From Calycina herbarum (taxonomy: Eukaryota > Ascomycota > Leotiomycetes > Helotiales > Pezizellaceae), in contig LLEY01000099.1 in the NCBI GenBank assembly GCA_001414485.1, positions 62,001 to 126,000 on the forward strand: DNA of 64,000 bases, written 5' to 3'. Below, in pieces: positions 48,514-59,383 of the stretch. A program made the translations under genes and the position numbers. The notes under the pieces were generated by a model, which was not told the DNA's origin, ran no database searches, and saw only the letters and a list, made by a program, of their open reading frames with translations. How positions within the stretch are numbered: position 1 is the stretch's first letter; each line of letters starts with the position of its first letter.

Positions 48514-50945
48514 GCCTTGAGAAATGCGGCCAAAGCCTATTCCTAGAAGGTCTTGTCGCTACGATATCGTGAACGCGTCTAGAATTTACGCGAAGTGCAA
48601 CAAACTCGAGACAAAAGAACCTGATATGGGGAGGCACGTAATTCAAAGGCTCCAGGTTTTGCTCGATGTGCAACAGAAAAGTTGTCAAGAACCTGATGTG
48701 AATAAGCAAAGGCTCCATGTTTCGCTGCGATATGCAACAGAAGCGAGGATAGAGAAGCGTACCTGATGTAAGGACAAACGAGGTTTCAAAGAATCAAAGA
48801 ATCGGATCTTTTGTAAAAGCTCTGGAACTCGCAAGACGCGCAAAAGAATTTGGATTTAACTTAGAGTCAGACCCGATATAAGGACAGACGAGGCGAGCAA
48901 GATTCACTTGATTCAGGGCCAAGGGTCTGGCGTAAGATGGCGCGCCTGCAGCATGGAGCGGTTCAACATTGGCCACTTCTTCCCCTGCGTGGGGGGCCAA
49001 TAACATCGCCATTCCGGCCCACACCTTCATGTCGATTGTCAAGTTTAAGTTACACCGTTCTCCACGCAGTCGCAATACAGCGAGTGTTTTCGGTGGGAAT
49101 TGTCCTGATATCGGCGTCCGATATTCGCAATAAATGATCGACGCAAGGTTCACCGCCCACTTAAACAAGCCCGAAATGAAAGCTTGATGGGTGTTCCCCA
49201 GCTTAGCGGTCAGTCTCGCTCGCGTAGCAATGAGACACAATCGTCAAAAATGTATTGTATGCACGATTAGCCTTCTTGTGATACCAATGACATTGGTCGC
49301 ATCTGGATGCCGAATGGTGCTTAGCTCCGTTAGTACAACAATAAATCAGTGGCAACATTTGTGCTGGTCCCTAGCCATTTCATCAGACGAGTGTCACCTT
49401 GAAATCTGCTCACCTAGGTAAGATCTTACAGCATGTACTTGCCACGACGGGATTGCTTCCGCAAAGCGGTGTGATTTTCCATCATTTAACATATGCCATG
49501 GAAAAACTCAATTTATCAGTTAAAATTGTATCCGCTGTTGTCAGCACCGAGTAGACAGATGCGAGAAATCCATGTATGGTTCCTCTGAAAAGCAAGATGC
49601 CCCGTAAGACCGAATCCCTGCCCTAAAAATCCATGAGACGAATGCGGGGTTGTTCTCAGGTGCATCCCCAGCCCCATCGTGAGGCATATATTTGATTTGC
49701 CAGGATAAGCAGAGTCCCATTTCCATTATAGCAATGTTGTTGGAGGCATGTTGACAGCATGTTATTGGAAAAGATTTACCCAAATCTTTTTGATAACAGA
49801 GAAATCCGGCCAATCGGAACGCGAAGCTCGGAGTACTTTGATGTCGATCTCTGAGATTGGTGTATGGCATGCTGCAAGTGATAACTTGCAGTTCTGCGCT
49901 GCTGGCAGCTGCAAATAAATCGCTCATGCGCGCTCCGGCCCGCGTTCAAGAAAGCTTGCGTCGCCATGAAAAAGCCGAAGGTACCCATCCTTGTGGATTT
50001 ACCTGCAAGGCATGCTGAGGATTTGGAAGGTCTGGAGGAGTCAATTGATACCTGCCAGATACGAATAGCGGGTTGGGGTTTTGCAGCACCATTGCCATAA
50101 TGAACTATCTAGTCGGAAGTAGTAGCAGCTTCATAGACTACAATATTGTTAGCAAGACCTCAAATTTCGACCCGAGTGTTTACATTACTTCTCTAATAGT
50201 ATATTTCTTATTCTCCCCTCAGAATCATCGGTCCTAAAAATGGTATATCATATATGTGCCCAATATTTTCTTTTTAGGCCCAGTAACCAGGATCACTTTT
50301 CGAACTCATGGAGGTGTTCTACTTGGCAAATCGTCAGTTGATCAACTCTTCGAGACGATAATGAATGAGCCGACAATAGCAATGGGTTGGCCGATGATGA
50401 TTTTCCTCGTTGAAGTGACACACTGGCTGAGCGGCTGGCGAGTTTATGGGGCCTGTCGCAATAGCGAGCTCCCAAGGCACCAAAAGTACTGCATCTTCAA
50501 GGAGACCGAAACTTGAAGAAAGAAAACAACAAAGATGAAAAGCAAGTGGAATTTTTTTTTGGAAAAGTATCTGTGAAGGTTTTGTAGGGGCAAAAAGCGC
50601 TCAAGTTGCGGTATTTATGGTTTTCGATGACTACAAAGTAACACCCTGATCTACAAAACAACACTAGATCCCTGAGGGTTCTCTTTGATACATCTGAAAA
50701 GGTTATTTAAACCGGAGAAATTATCATAGTACGTTCGAGATTAGGACACCCAGTCGAGCAAGACACATGTCAGGGTCCAACAACCTCTTTGCTGGGTGTG
50801 GGGAGATTTCATACTGGAAGTCTGGGAGAAAAATACTCCTCACAACAGAGTATGACACATATTCTGCAATGCCACAGTGGGACGAAGTATGATTGCCCAT
50901 CTCCCAGGTTCTCCAATCTGATACAGAGGAGGAACAAACCCACTT
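48514..50945. other. gene-poor stretch with a diverged tandem repeat
   Basis: About 2.4 kb with no supported gene. It contains the HAK promoter at its start and a diverged direct repeat at 48585-48775. Frames around 48.8-50.5 kb lack domains, and several begin only at non-ATG codons. Confidence 0.5.
48585..48775. repeat. three diverged direct repeats, about 65-75 bp
   Basis: Each unit contains a TGCAACA(G)A word followed by a (G)AACCTGATNT or GTACCTGATGT word, and GGCTCCANG occurs between units. They lie just upstream of the HAK start codon (48513) and so may be within its promoter or 5' UTR. Confidence 0.55.
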
Positions 50946-52921
50946 TCAATCCGTCTCGAGCAATGCGAACGGATTACTTGAGCGATTACTTCCCTGTGAT
51001 ACATCATTCCCAGCTTTCCGCTTTCGCTTTGCTTCCCGCCGGGAAACTTGCGGTGTAACAGTGATTTGTGGCACTTCAATCCCCAAAATATTGTGTGCAA
51101 CCTTTGCTATATCCCTATCCTTGATCATTTTGATGATTGGAAGCGCTTGACCCAATTCTGGGAAATCGGCCAATGGAGGGAGAGAATCCAACTGATCTCG
51201 TAGCTGCAAGGCTGGCCGAGGCAACGTACCAACGGATCTCGAAACAACCAAGGCCAGGACAAGCTTGAGAATTCTGAAAGAGTAGAACTGCGGAAAATCT
51301 CGGAGTCAGTATTGCCATTTCTAGAAGTATGCCTGAGGAATTAGTAGGGTAGTAGGGAAGGAACAAAGCTGTCTGAGGAGGAAATGGTGTCTTGTTCCTC
51401 CTGAATCAACCCGAAAAGGGGAATATTAACTCGGACCCACTGTGCTTTGTAACTGAGCAAGAAATTGCAAAATCTCCCAGCTAAGATTCTTATGCGATTT
51501 GTCTTCCAGCAGAATGGCTTGGTGTCTCACAAGTGGACCCGTTGCAGGCTTTGCATGTTGGTGAGACCACTCAATATCTTCGCAGACGGATACAGCTATC
51601 CAAAATTCGGTTTTCGACAACGGAGGTAGCTTTAATTCGATCTGTTCGAGCAGCGTCAGAAGAGTTTGGCATGCTTCTGGGACATCATGAACAGGGAGCT
51701 GTAGCTCTCGCCCATTCGATGCTGTTTCTTGTCTACGATGCTCAAAAACGGATGAGATAACCTGTCCTTGTGGTAAAACCAAATTGACAAGCCCATATGC
51801 CAACTGTCGAACTGTTTGAGACATTTCCCAAGGGCTGGTCCTTGTAGGAGAGCCGAATACAAAAGGGAGAAATATATGAGGAGTTATACCACTTGGAGCT
51901 TGACCTGCAAGTGTAGCGAAAAGGGGGATTTGAAGGACATATTCCGATATGCGTGGATCTAAGCTTTGTAAAACTTCCAGAGATCCCTCATCATCAACGC
52001 TGGATTGACCTAACTTGCAGGCGTATTCCTTTTTGAACTCTGCAAAATCCTCGGGATTGTTTTTTGTAGACTGGGATGTCCTTGTTCGTGCGAGAAGCTC
52101 AGGGAATGATGCTTGAACATCCATTTTCAACTCAAACGCAAAAGACTGTAAGCCATATGGAGCTGGTAACTCCAGTCTGGCAGAAATTTCCGCAGGGTGA
52201 TATATTAGGCTCTTGAGGGCTTTAGAGTCTCTCTCAATATCTTTGAAAAACACAATAAATCCTTGGCCAATATCATGGACGAGAAGATCTGAATCCCCTG
52301 TAAATGCTATGCCTCCATTGTGCTTCAAAGAAGCGGCACAGTATTCGTCTGCCTCGCCTGGGACTACCTTCGTAATGTTTCTATATTCGGCAGAGTACCA
52401 GAGGGCCTCTAGGATCGCTGGTACAAGGAATGGAACTGGAGGAAGCCTCGTAAGCCGTTCGGGGACAGAGGGGCAGGCGAATAGTTCGTGTGAAGTTGGA
52501 GGGGACAACGAGGCGGACGATGAGCATGGGGCGATTGGAAATGCGGCATGGTAGGCTTTCAACTGTTGGGTTTGCCTAATAAGCCTTTCGATTCTGGTAT
52601 CGTATTTCGAGGACGGCAGGAAACCGTCAAAGTAAATATTTCTTCTGCAGCAAGTTAGAGGGATGGGATATTGGGATAACAGAGCACAAACATAGTTAGT
52701 TTACTGGCCCGCAGTGCATCGAGCCATGCAAGAGCACAATTGGCCAGTTCGAGACTGGTGGCTGCTGTCTCGAATTGATTCCTGGACTGTTTCCTCGCAC
52801 TCAAGCAAATGTGATAGATGTGGTAGCAAAAAGCAGGTCCGTCGATGATTACCTCATGAGATTCTAGAGGCCCCCAAACCGCATACGGACGCAATGCTTT
52901 GGTTAGGCGAGGAATACCCAT
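50946..52921 (-). CDS. Asteroid/XPG-like nuclease-fold protein
   Basis: The N terminus MGIPRLTKALRPYAV and IIDGPAFCYHIYH, then IYFDGFLPSSK and the acidic segment VVPGEADEYCAASL...FTGDSDLLVHD, are those of the Asteroid subgroup of the XPG/FEN superfamily, with several catalytic acids kept. About 588 residues in three exons: 52921-52705, 52644-51441 and 51287-50946. The last intron (51288-51440) is the introner-like element described separately; removing it joins LAQLQST to FYSFRILKL in frame. The first intron (52645-52704) has a good GTAAAC donor and GCAG acceptor but leaves the frame one base out, so either a different donor is used or one base is missing in the sequence. Asteroid proteins are poorly characterised; nuclease activity is not certain. 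It is divergent from the hydrolase gene at 53170. Confidence 0.75.
51288..51440 (-). other. introner-like intron, copy 1 (153 nt)
   Basis: A spliceosomal intron of the Asteroid-like gene: donor GTGGGT, acceptor CCGCAG. It shares with the permease intron at 61713-61857, in the same order, CCGAGTTA, TCGGGTTG, GACACCATTTCCTCCTCAG, CATACTTCTAGAAA and ATACTGACTCCGAGAT. An internal inverted repeat (AGGAGGAA ... TTCCTCCT) can form a stem. Two introns in unrelated genes that are alike over their full length are characteristic of introner-like elements. Confidence 0.8.
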
Positions 52922-53169
52922 AGAATAGATCTTGAAAATTCTTCGTGGAGGGGCAGCGTGGGGAATTGGATATGTTATGAGGCGGGTTTAATTTCAGTAT
53001 GTGGAACGAACGTTGGCTCAGCCACAGCTGCGTGCGCCACACATATCTAGAAGGCAGTCACCAAATCCTACGTGTATTTTTCCGAAGCTCAGAAACTCAA
53101 AACCGCGCCAACGTCAAACCACCACCATCGAACATACATACCAATGAATCCACATTTACAGCCGCAAAA

Positions 53170-54477
53170 ATGGCTTCCCAAGAAGGGACAGCCAATGGCA
53201 GCCTGTTCTCACGCTCAACATTAAAAGACCTCCCTGGTCAATTTCCACCACCTGTAATTGTTCCCCCAAAAGAGGAGCACCGACATACGTTTGTCATCCT
53301 ACATGGACGTGGTTCCACAGCTGAGAAATTTGGCCCTTCCCTTCTCGAATGCTTGACCACTTCAGGGGAGAAACTCCAAGAGGCTTTTCCTCACGCGAAG
53401 CTCATATTTCTCACGGCACCTAAGACTCGTGCTACTATTTACAAACGCTCCTACACCCACCAGTGGTTTGATATGTGGCATATGGAAGAACGCTTCAAAC
53501 GTCAAGATTTGGTGAGAGATGGTCTTGAGAAGGTATCTATTGCACTGAGCTCTCCTCTGAATCAGTGCTAACCAAGGGAAAAGAGCTGCAGATATATACA
53601 CGGAATTTTGCACCGGGAAACTGACCTGATTGGAAAAGATGTTGTCCTATGGGGGTTGAGTCAAGGATGTGCTACGAGTTTAACTGCGCTTCTTACATGG
53701 GATGGAACACCTTTCGCTGCAACAGTAAGTAAAACCATGCTTCTGATCGTCGGGATCAAGTAACAGTCTCAATCTGACTTGACTTAGGTTGGGATGTGTG
53801 GATATTTACCGTTCACGAATCACATGGAAGATATCATCAAACCTGATGCTGCTTCCGAAGACGATCCATTTGGCCATGATGACCCTTTCCAGAGCGATGC
53901 CAAATCTCCCGATGATTTAGGTAAACAGAAGTTACTAGCCCAGGTATGTGTAATCCAACAAACTTCTACACCCAATGCCCAAAATTTTGGTACTCAGCCA
54001 AGTGCAGCAGAGACTTTTGATGGTTCAAAATTTCTAGTACGGCATTATGACTTATTCCAGATCTTTTGGTTAATATGAATGATTGCCATCGATATTTGGT
54101 AGAACTTAAACAAGCGTTTAAGATACAGACACTATGCGGCTATCCATTTCAACGGAGTGCTTAGTACCGAGTCGAGGGTCAGAAATCATTACTTCGAGAT
54201 GTTTATTGACAGTTCGATCAATTAGGCTCTTTCGTTTCTCAGAGAAGAGATCAACATGAGGGACAATACTCAGCTGGTCTTTCAGAAGATACCTATATTC
54301 TTGGGACATGGCACTGAAGACGAGAAAGTAGGTATTGAGGTAGGGAGAGAAGCCATGACTTGCCTGGATCTTTTAGAGGCTGATGTCAAGATGGTGGAAT
54401 ATGAAGGATTAGGACACTGGTACTCTGACAAGATGCTCAATGATATTTTTGAATTTCTTAGACAGAAGCTTGATTGA
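53170..54477 (+). CDS. acyl-protein thioesterase / carboxylesterase-like hydrolase
   Basis: Four exons (53170-53532, 53584-53724, 53788-53943, 54226-54477) encode 303 residues of the phospholipase/carboxylesterase (APT1-like) alpha/beta-hydrolase family. The family start FVILHGRGSTAEKFG, the nucleophile elbow GLSQGC (S147), D252 in LGHGTEDEKV and H284 in GLGHWYSD form a complete catalytic triad. APT1-type enzymes remove palmitate from cysteine; the true substrate here is not known, and an added segment with many Asp/Pro (EDDPFGHDDPFQSD) around 185-200 is unlike APT1 itself. Introns 1 and 2 are 51 and 63 nt, but intron 3 is 282 nt, long for this window. The ATG at 53170 is preferred to upstream non-ATG starts. 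No signal peptide, so probably cytosolic. Confidence 0.82.
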
Positions 54478-54939
54478 TATCTATTTGCCTAGTGGGGGAT
54501 TTTGTTCGCATGAAAAAAACTTCTAAATCTAGAAAACTACAACACAACAAGTAAAATAGACGTAGCTTTGGTCTGTCATTTATAAGTATATTTTTTTGGT
54601 CTTTTTGTGAGCTCCTTTGAATACTATTGTGGTCATAGTGGGGGCGGGGTTCTACGCAGGAGGAAATTTCGACGTTTTTTCAGTCCCTGTAGAGGGGACA
54701 TGTAGGTACACAGCCCTTCTACTGTTGAGATCAAATTTAAGAAAACCCACTTGCATATAAACTTTCGTTGGCCTGGTTGTGGCTCCGATTTCTTTTTGCA
54801 GGTTTGATTTTTGACTCACCGCCTAAGTGGCAGAATGCCATATAAATTCTCCTCCCTCTCATTTTCAAAAAGTTAGCGTGTTGACGAAGGCTTCGAAAGG
54901 ATTTTCACCACAAAAAATACCTCTACAGGGCAGCACAAA
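54478..54939. other. promoter region of the PRPP synthetase gene
   Basis: A 462-bp spacer between two genes on the same strand. A TTTTTTCAGTCCCTGTAG word at about 54677-54694 resembles TTTTTTCCGTCCCTGTAG upstream of the ankyrin gene at 37538-37555. A pyrimidine-rich stretch precedes the start codon. Confidence 0.5.
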
Positions 54940-56629
54940 ATGAGAAACACATTGATCTTCGCTGGGAGCTCATGCCCTGCTCTCACCAGCCAAATATGCG
55001 CTAATCTCAGCATGGCGCCGGCCGCAGTCGAGCTCTCCCAGTTTGCAAATGTGAATGCAGTTCAGTTGGTATGTGACAGGAACAAGGCTGACCAGCACCA
55101 CAGGGCGAGACAAGTGTCAAGATCATGACCAGCATCCGGGAGAAAGATGTCTTCGTTGTTCAATCGGGTAGTCGGAAGATCAACGATAGCATTATGGAGC
55201 TTCTGATCTTGATCTCAGCTTGCAAAGGAGGCTCTGCAAACAAAATCACCGGTGAGTTTCCAAATAGCATCAAAGCCCAGGTGAAAGCTAACTCGTCTGC
55301 GAAGCTGTCTTACCCTACTTCCCCTACAGCAGACAGTCGAAGAAGAAATCCCACAGAGGAGCGATCACTGCTCGCATGCTTGCCAATTTGCTCAATGTGG
55401 CTGGTGTCAATCATGTTATCACAATTGACCTCCACGCTTCCCAAATGCAGGGCTTCTTCAAGTGCCCAGTCGACAACCTACACGCAGAACCTATAATTGC
55501 GAGATGGATCAGGCATAATGTTCCTACGTGGCGGGAAGCCGTCTGTGTGTCGAAAAATGCGGGTGGAACAAAGAGGGTGACATCTTTGGCTGATGCCTTG
55601 AAGCTCAATTTTGGCATGGTCACAACAGACAAACGCCGTGTTGGAGGCAATATGACTCAAAGCATGATTATGAGACGACTAGATGGCTTTGCAGTACCTG
55701 ATTCAGAGCTTGATTCAGACGTCAGCAAGTTGGTGATAGGTACTGCGGACAAGGAAAAGGACAAGCCTAATGGTCGTCAATCAAAAGCCCAGCCGAGTAC
55801 CGAATCCAAGTCTGATCAGTCCTATCCAAATGGAGCCCCTTCCACGAGGGGAGGCCACTCGCGACAGGACAGCAGTTCATCATGGAGAAGCCCAATCATA
55901 CAGTCTCCTCGTCTTCGATCCGCAACTGATAGTTCCGTCAACACCAGCTCACCCCTCACTCGCGCCCAAACATTGCCTCCCCCTCGATCAACCCCACTTG
56001 AAGAAGACGGCGAGTTTACCGATGAACGAGCCCGAGATATTACACAAGGAAGACTTGTCCAAGGCCACGTTGTTCCTGATGACTATCCTTCGCCTACACA
56101 ATCAGCCATGTCCACTTCAACGATGATCGACAATCCTGATGATGATCCAATGGAGATGTCAAGAGCCTCTTCCTTCTTCAACACCGAGGCACATCCTCTC
56201 GGGGGCTCCGCGGATGCTGCTGCGAGTTCTGATGAAGAAGAAGAAGGATTCAATGACCCATCCTTGGAACAAATGATCACGCTTGTTGGAGACGTCAGAA
56301 ACAGAACAGTGTTCCTCGTTGATGACATGATTGATAAGGCAGGAAGTTGGATTGCTGCAGCCGAGTGCGTCGTCAAACGTGGTGGTGCGAAAAAAGTATA
56401 TTGCATTGCCACGCATGGTTTATTTGGAGGCGAATCACTTGAAGAGCTTCAAAACTGCGACTGCATTGACACAATAGTTGTCACCAACTCCTTCCCCATA
56501 CAACCAGAACAAGCAAGAGCAGCGAAGAAACTCGTGGTCTTGGATCTCTCAACTCTTCTAGCTGAAGCTATTCGCAGGAACCATTATGGCGAGACAATAT
56601 CTCCACTATTTGCACACGCTGGAGATTGA
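54940..56629 (+). CDS. ribose-phosphate pyrophosphokinase with non-homologous insertion
   Basis: Three exons (54940-55050, 55104-55251, 55305-56629, both introns 53 nt) encode 527 residues of PRPP synthetase, which makes PRPP from ribose-5-phosphate and ATP for nucleotide, histidine and tryptophan synthesis. Family blocks are clear: FANGETSVKI, VQSGSRKINDSIMELL, LPYFPYSRQSKKKSHRG, ITIDLHASQMQGFF and, near the end, TVFLVDDMIDKAGSW, the PRPP-binding loop. Between about 235 and 400 lies a long low-complexity insertion rich in Ser, Pro, Asp and Glu (DKEKDKPNGRQ, DEEEEGFND), like the non-homologous regions of yeast Prs1 and Prs5; those subunits work in hetero-oligomers and link to cell-wall integrity. 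The insertion makes a Prs5/Prs1 type more likely than Prs2-4. Confidence 0.88.
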
Positions 56630-57262
56630 GGAGCTTGCCAGGGAGATACTATGAATGTAAGCTAAACTATTTATTTCTCTTCCTTATGTACATCAGCGCG
56701 GCGTTGGGATGATTGGGCCTAGAGGCAGGTTCCCATCTGGATGACGGCGGCGTTTTTTAGAGAATGCAGAAATGGATGATTTGATTTCCAACCCCGCCTC
56801 CGCCTACAAACAGTGATATGGTTGAAATCCCTCAATTATTACCAAACGATGCGATCTGTAGAGTTCGCAGGAGCAATTTTCATCTAGAAAGTTGTTACTA
56901 ACGGAGCGTTTGAAGATTGATGGCCATTGGCCTTGGGATTATCAAGCACCTTATTCATGCGTATGCAACAGCCTTTAATTGGGATGAAGAATATAGGAGC
57001 GAGATCATTTCTCTTTGAGAATTTCCCCAACATTCCTTTCATACAAATGATCCTGTTTTAGTCGACTCGGAAATAAGAAGGGTTTCTTTGCATGTTTCGA
57101 TGTTTTTTAAATGTTCAAACCCCCATGTTACTATTTCATAGACAATGAGACTGTTTTCATAAGCAACGCGTATTTATTGTAATACCAAGACAACATTCAA
57201 CGCCTCCCAATGCCGCTGAAAAAATACAAATGTGATCCCAAGTGGAATCAATTGTCAGTTTC
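56630..57262. other. convergent spacer, nothing recognised
   Basis: A 633-bp gap between the PRPP synthetase gene and the quinate-type cluster. No gene or clear repeat was found. Confidence 0.55.
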
Positions 57263-58375
57263 TTACAACCGCGCTGATATCTCGACTGGAGCCGACTGGT
57301 TTATCGCTTTGGGTTCGCTGGCACGCTTTCGAGGAGCTACTGCCTCTACCTTATCTTCCCATCCCATAACTTTGACCAATTTATTCCAAGACTCAACTGC
57401 CCTCTTTGCGTGTTCCGCTGGAACATCGCATCCTTTCCCGACCAAACTTCGGTTGAAGAACTCCATCGATATCCAGCCTTTATAACCTAGCCCAGTCTTT
57501 TCGTCACATATGGCTTTCAACACATCTATGACAGGGAGATATCCTCCGCGTCCCTCCTCGCAAATAAACAGTCTGGCGTTCCGACTCCAACTCATCCTGG
57601 CCTTCTGTCCGTCTTCATGGAACGCATGTCCTTTGACCAGGGGATTTCTCATCCTTTCTGCATCGACGACTTGAACATAAAACACCTTCTTCACATCAAC
57701 TTCCTTGACAAATTTTCTCAGACTCTCAGCGAACACTTCATCGGCGTTCTCGACTTTGCCATCTTCCCTAGCTGGGTCTGCCCATCCTCGTCCAGCGATG
57801 TTGAATGTATCAAGACATAATCCAAAATTTGGTCGGTCAACACCCTTTACAATGGCCCACGCCTTCTCCCACGTATCGTGATACGTCCCAAAACACAAAT
57901 TCTCATACGCAAACCGAACAGGTGGGTTTTCTTTCACCCCCAAGTCAGCAATTGCCCTCAAATCCGCGACAACAGTCTCAAAATCTCCGGTGAACCCTTC
58001 ACTTTGGAAGGTGCTGGGGATCTGAATGATGTCCGTTCCCAAGATTCTCGCCATCTCAAACCAAGTCTTCAAATCCTCCATTCTCTTCGCCTTCTTCTTG
58101 GGACAGAGAAGGCCTTCGACGTCGGAGAAGGGGCCAAACGCCATGATTGTTAGGGAGTGGGCATCGGCGAGAGCACGGATTTGACGTGCGGCGAGGAGTT
58201 GGTTTGGGGGGAGGAATTCGCCGCCTGGGTAGGTTGAGGCTAAGTAGAGGAGGTCTTCGAAGAAGATTTCTATGCCTGGGAGGCCGGCGGATGATGCTGC
58301 GGCAAATTTGGGAGGGAGGTCGTGGAGCCAGGCTCTGCCCAGTGAGAGGGAGGCGATGGCTGGTTTGTAGGACAT
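57263..58375 (-). CDS. qa-4: 3-dehydroshikimate dehydratase
   Basis: Single exon of 370 residues. It matches fungal QA-4/QutC 3-dehydroshikimate dehydratases along its length, for example MSYKPAIASLSLGRA at the start, DIIQIPSTFQ, FAYENLCFGTYHDTWE, NFGLCLDTFNIAGRGWADP, VFYVQVVDAERM and WISMEFFNRSL. It is a TIM-barrel metal enzyme of the sugar-isomerase superfamily; acidic residues in YENLC, LCLDT and SMEFF are the expected metal ligands. The reaction removes water from 3-dehydroshikimate to give protocatechuate, the exit step of quinate catabolism. Its neighbours (permease, quinate/shikimate dehydrogenase) are the same pathway, which supports the name. Cytosolic; expected to be quinate-induced. 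Confidence 0.92.
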   Translation of the reverse strand: MSYKPAIASLSLGRAWLHDLPPKFAAASSAGLPGIEIFFEDLLYLASTYPGGEFLPPNQLLAARQIRALADAHSLTIMAFGPFSDVEGLLCPKKKAKRMEDLKTWFEMARILGTDIIQIPSTFQSEGFTGDFETVVADLRAIADLGVKENPPVRFAYENLCFGTYHDTWEKAWAIVKGVDRPNFGLCLDTFNIAGRGWADPAREDGKVENADEVFAESLRKFVKEVDVKKVFYVQVVDAERMRNPLVKGHAFHEDGQKARMSWSRNARLFICEEGRGGYLPVIDVLKAICDEKTGLGYKGWISMEFFNRSLVGKGCDVPAEHAKRAVESWNKLVKVMGWEDKVEAVAPRKRASEPKAINQSAPVEISARL

Positions 58376-59383
58376 GATTGTGGATTATTTTTGTTGTTGT
58401 TTTTGCGATTGATCTTTCCTGGTTTGAAGGTATAGAAGGTGTGGGGACCCTAACCTTGTTATGTACAGCTGAGGAGAGGTGTCGAATTGATGAAGGATGC
58501 CGATTAAGTGAAGCGTCGGATGGAGAAGCAGTGAGTAGGTACGTAGTGATTCGTTACTCGTTATACTTCAGATGGAATTAGGTCATAACGCAAGTTATTA
58601 ACAACGAAATAGATCGATAGGACTTCGAGGGGAAGATAATATGTATGCTCACCCCATCCACTCACTGGCCCTTTCCTTATCAATTCCGCTGTCGACAGAT
58701 GGTGGAGTGAATGGGAAAGGATTCAAGAGAGGATAGCATCGGATAAACCTCGGCCTCGAACTAGTCTTTCAGCGATTCAGTTAGTGGCCGGTGTATTTTT
58801 TCAGCCCTCCGGATATATTTCTCAATCCTTTTTGTTAATAATAAAAATTGTATTATTTCGGTCGGACATGGTGGCAAACTCTCGTGTAGGTGGATGCATG
58901 GGTGGGATAAGTATTTTCCCGGCGGGTTTTCCTTCCGTCTTCGAAACGACTATACGATGAACGTCATTATTGGCTTTCCTTGTCCGAAACTAAGCTAATG
59001 ACTTGGGGTCTTGGAGACCCCGCAACCTCAACTTTTTCCTCCCCACAGTTGAGTTAGCACCTCCAGTTGTGGAAAAAGAATTGTGGATTAATCTTGATAT
59101 GACAGGAGTTTTGTGATATGAAAGGCGCGCATCAAGATTTTGGAAGGGGGTGGACACCACAATCAAGAAACGAGGGGCTCGACTATGGGCATTTCTCATT
59201 TTTTGTATCGTTTTTGTATTGATGTTCATCCTTCTTGGGTTGAATTCCTGTGATAATTACATTTTGAATTGAAGTATTTTGAAGTGACCCCCGCGGGGGT
59301 CGGTTATTAGATGTATATATCAACATTGATTCCCAACCCCTTTTTCCAATTCGAAATATTTGACTCAGAAAACACATTCAGAA
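58376..59383. other. divergent promoter region of two quinate-cluster genes
   Basis: A 1-kb spacer between the start codons of the dehydratase and the oxidoreductase genes, both transcribed outward. It contains one good match to the quinate activator site at 58905-58920. No coding frame is supported. Confidence 0.6.
58905..58920. promoter_or_regulatory. candidate QA-1F/QUTA activator-binding site
   Basis: GGATAAGTATTTTCCC agrees with the published Neurospora qa activator consensus GGRTAARYRYTTATCC at 14 of 16 positions, in a divergent promoter of quinate-pathway genes. Binding is inference; the right half-site is imperfect. Confidence 0.45.

Noticed and set aside
50256..50516. Plus-strand frame of 86 codons
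   Set aside because: It starts only with GTG, has no known domain and no splice context.
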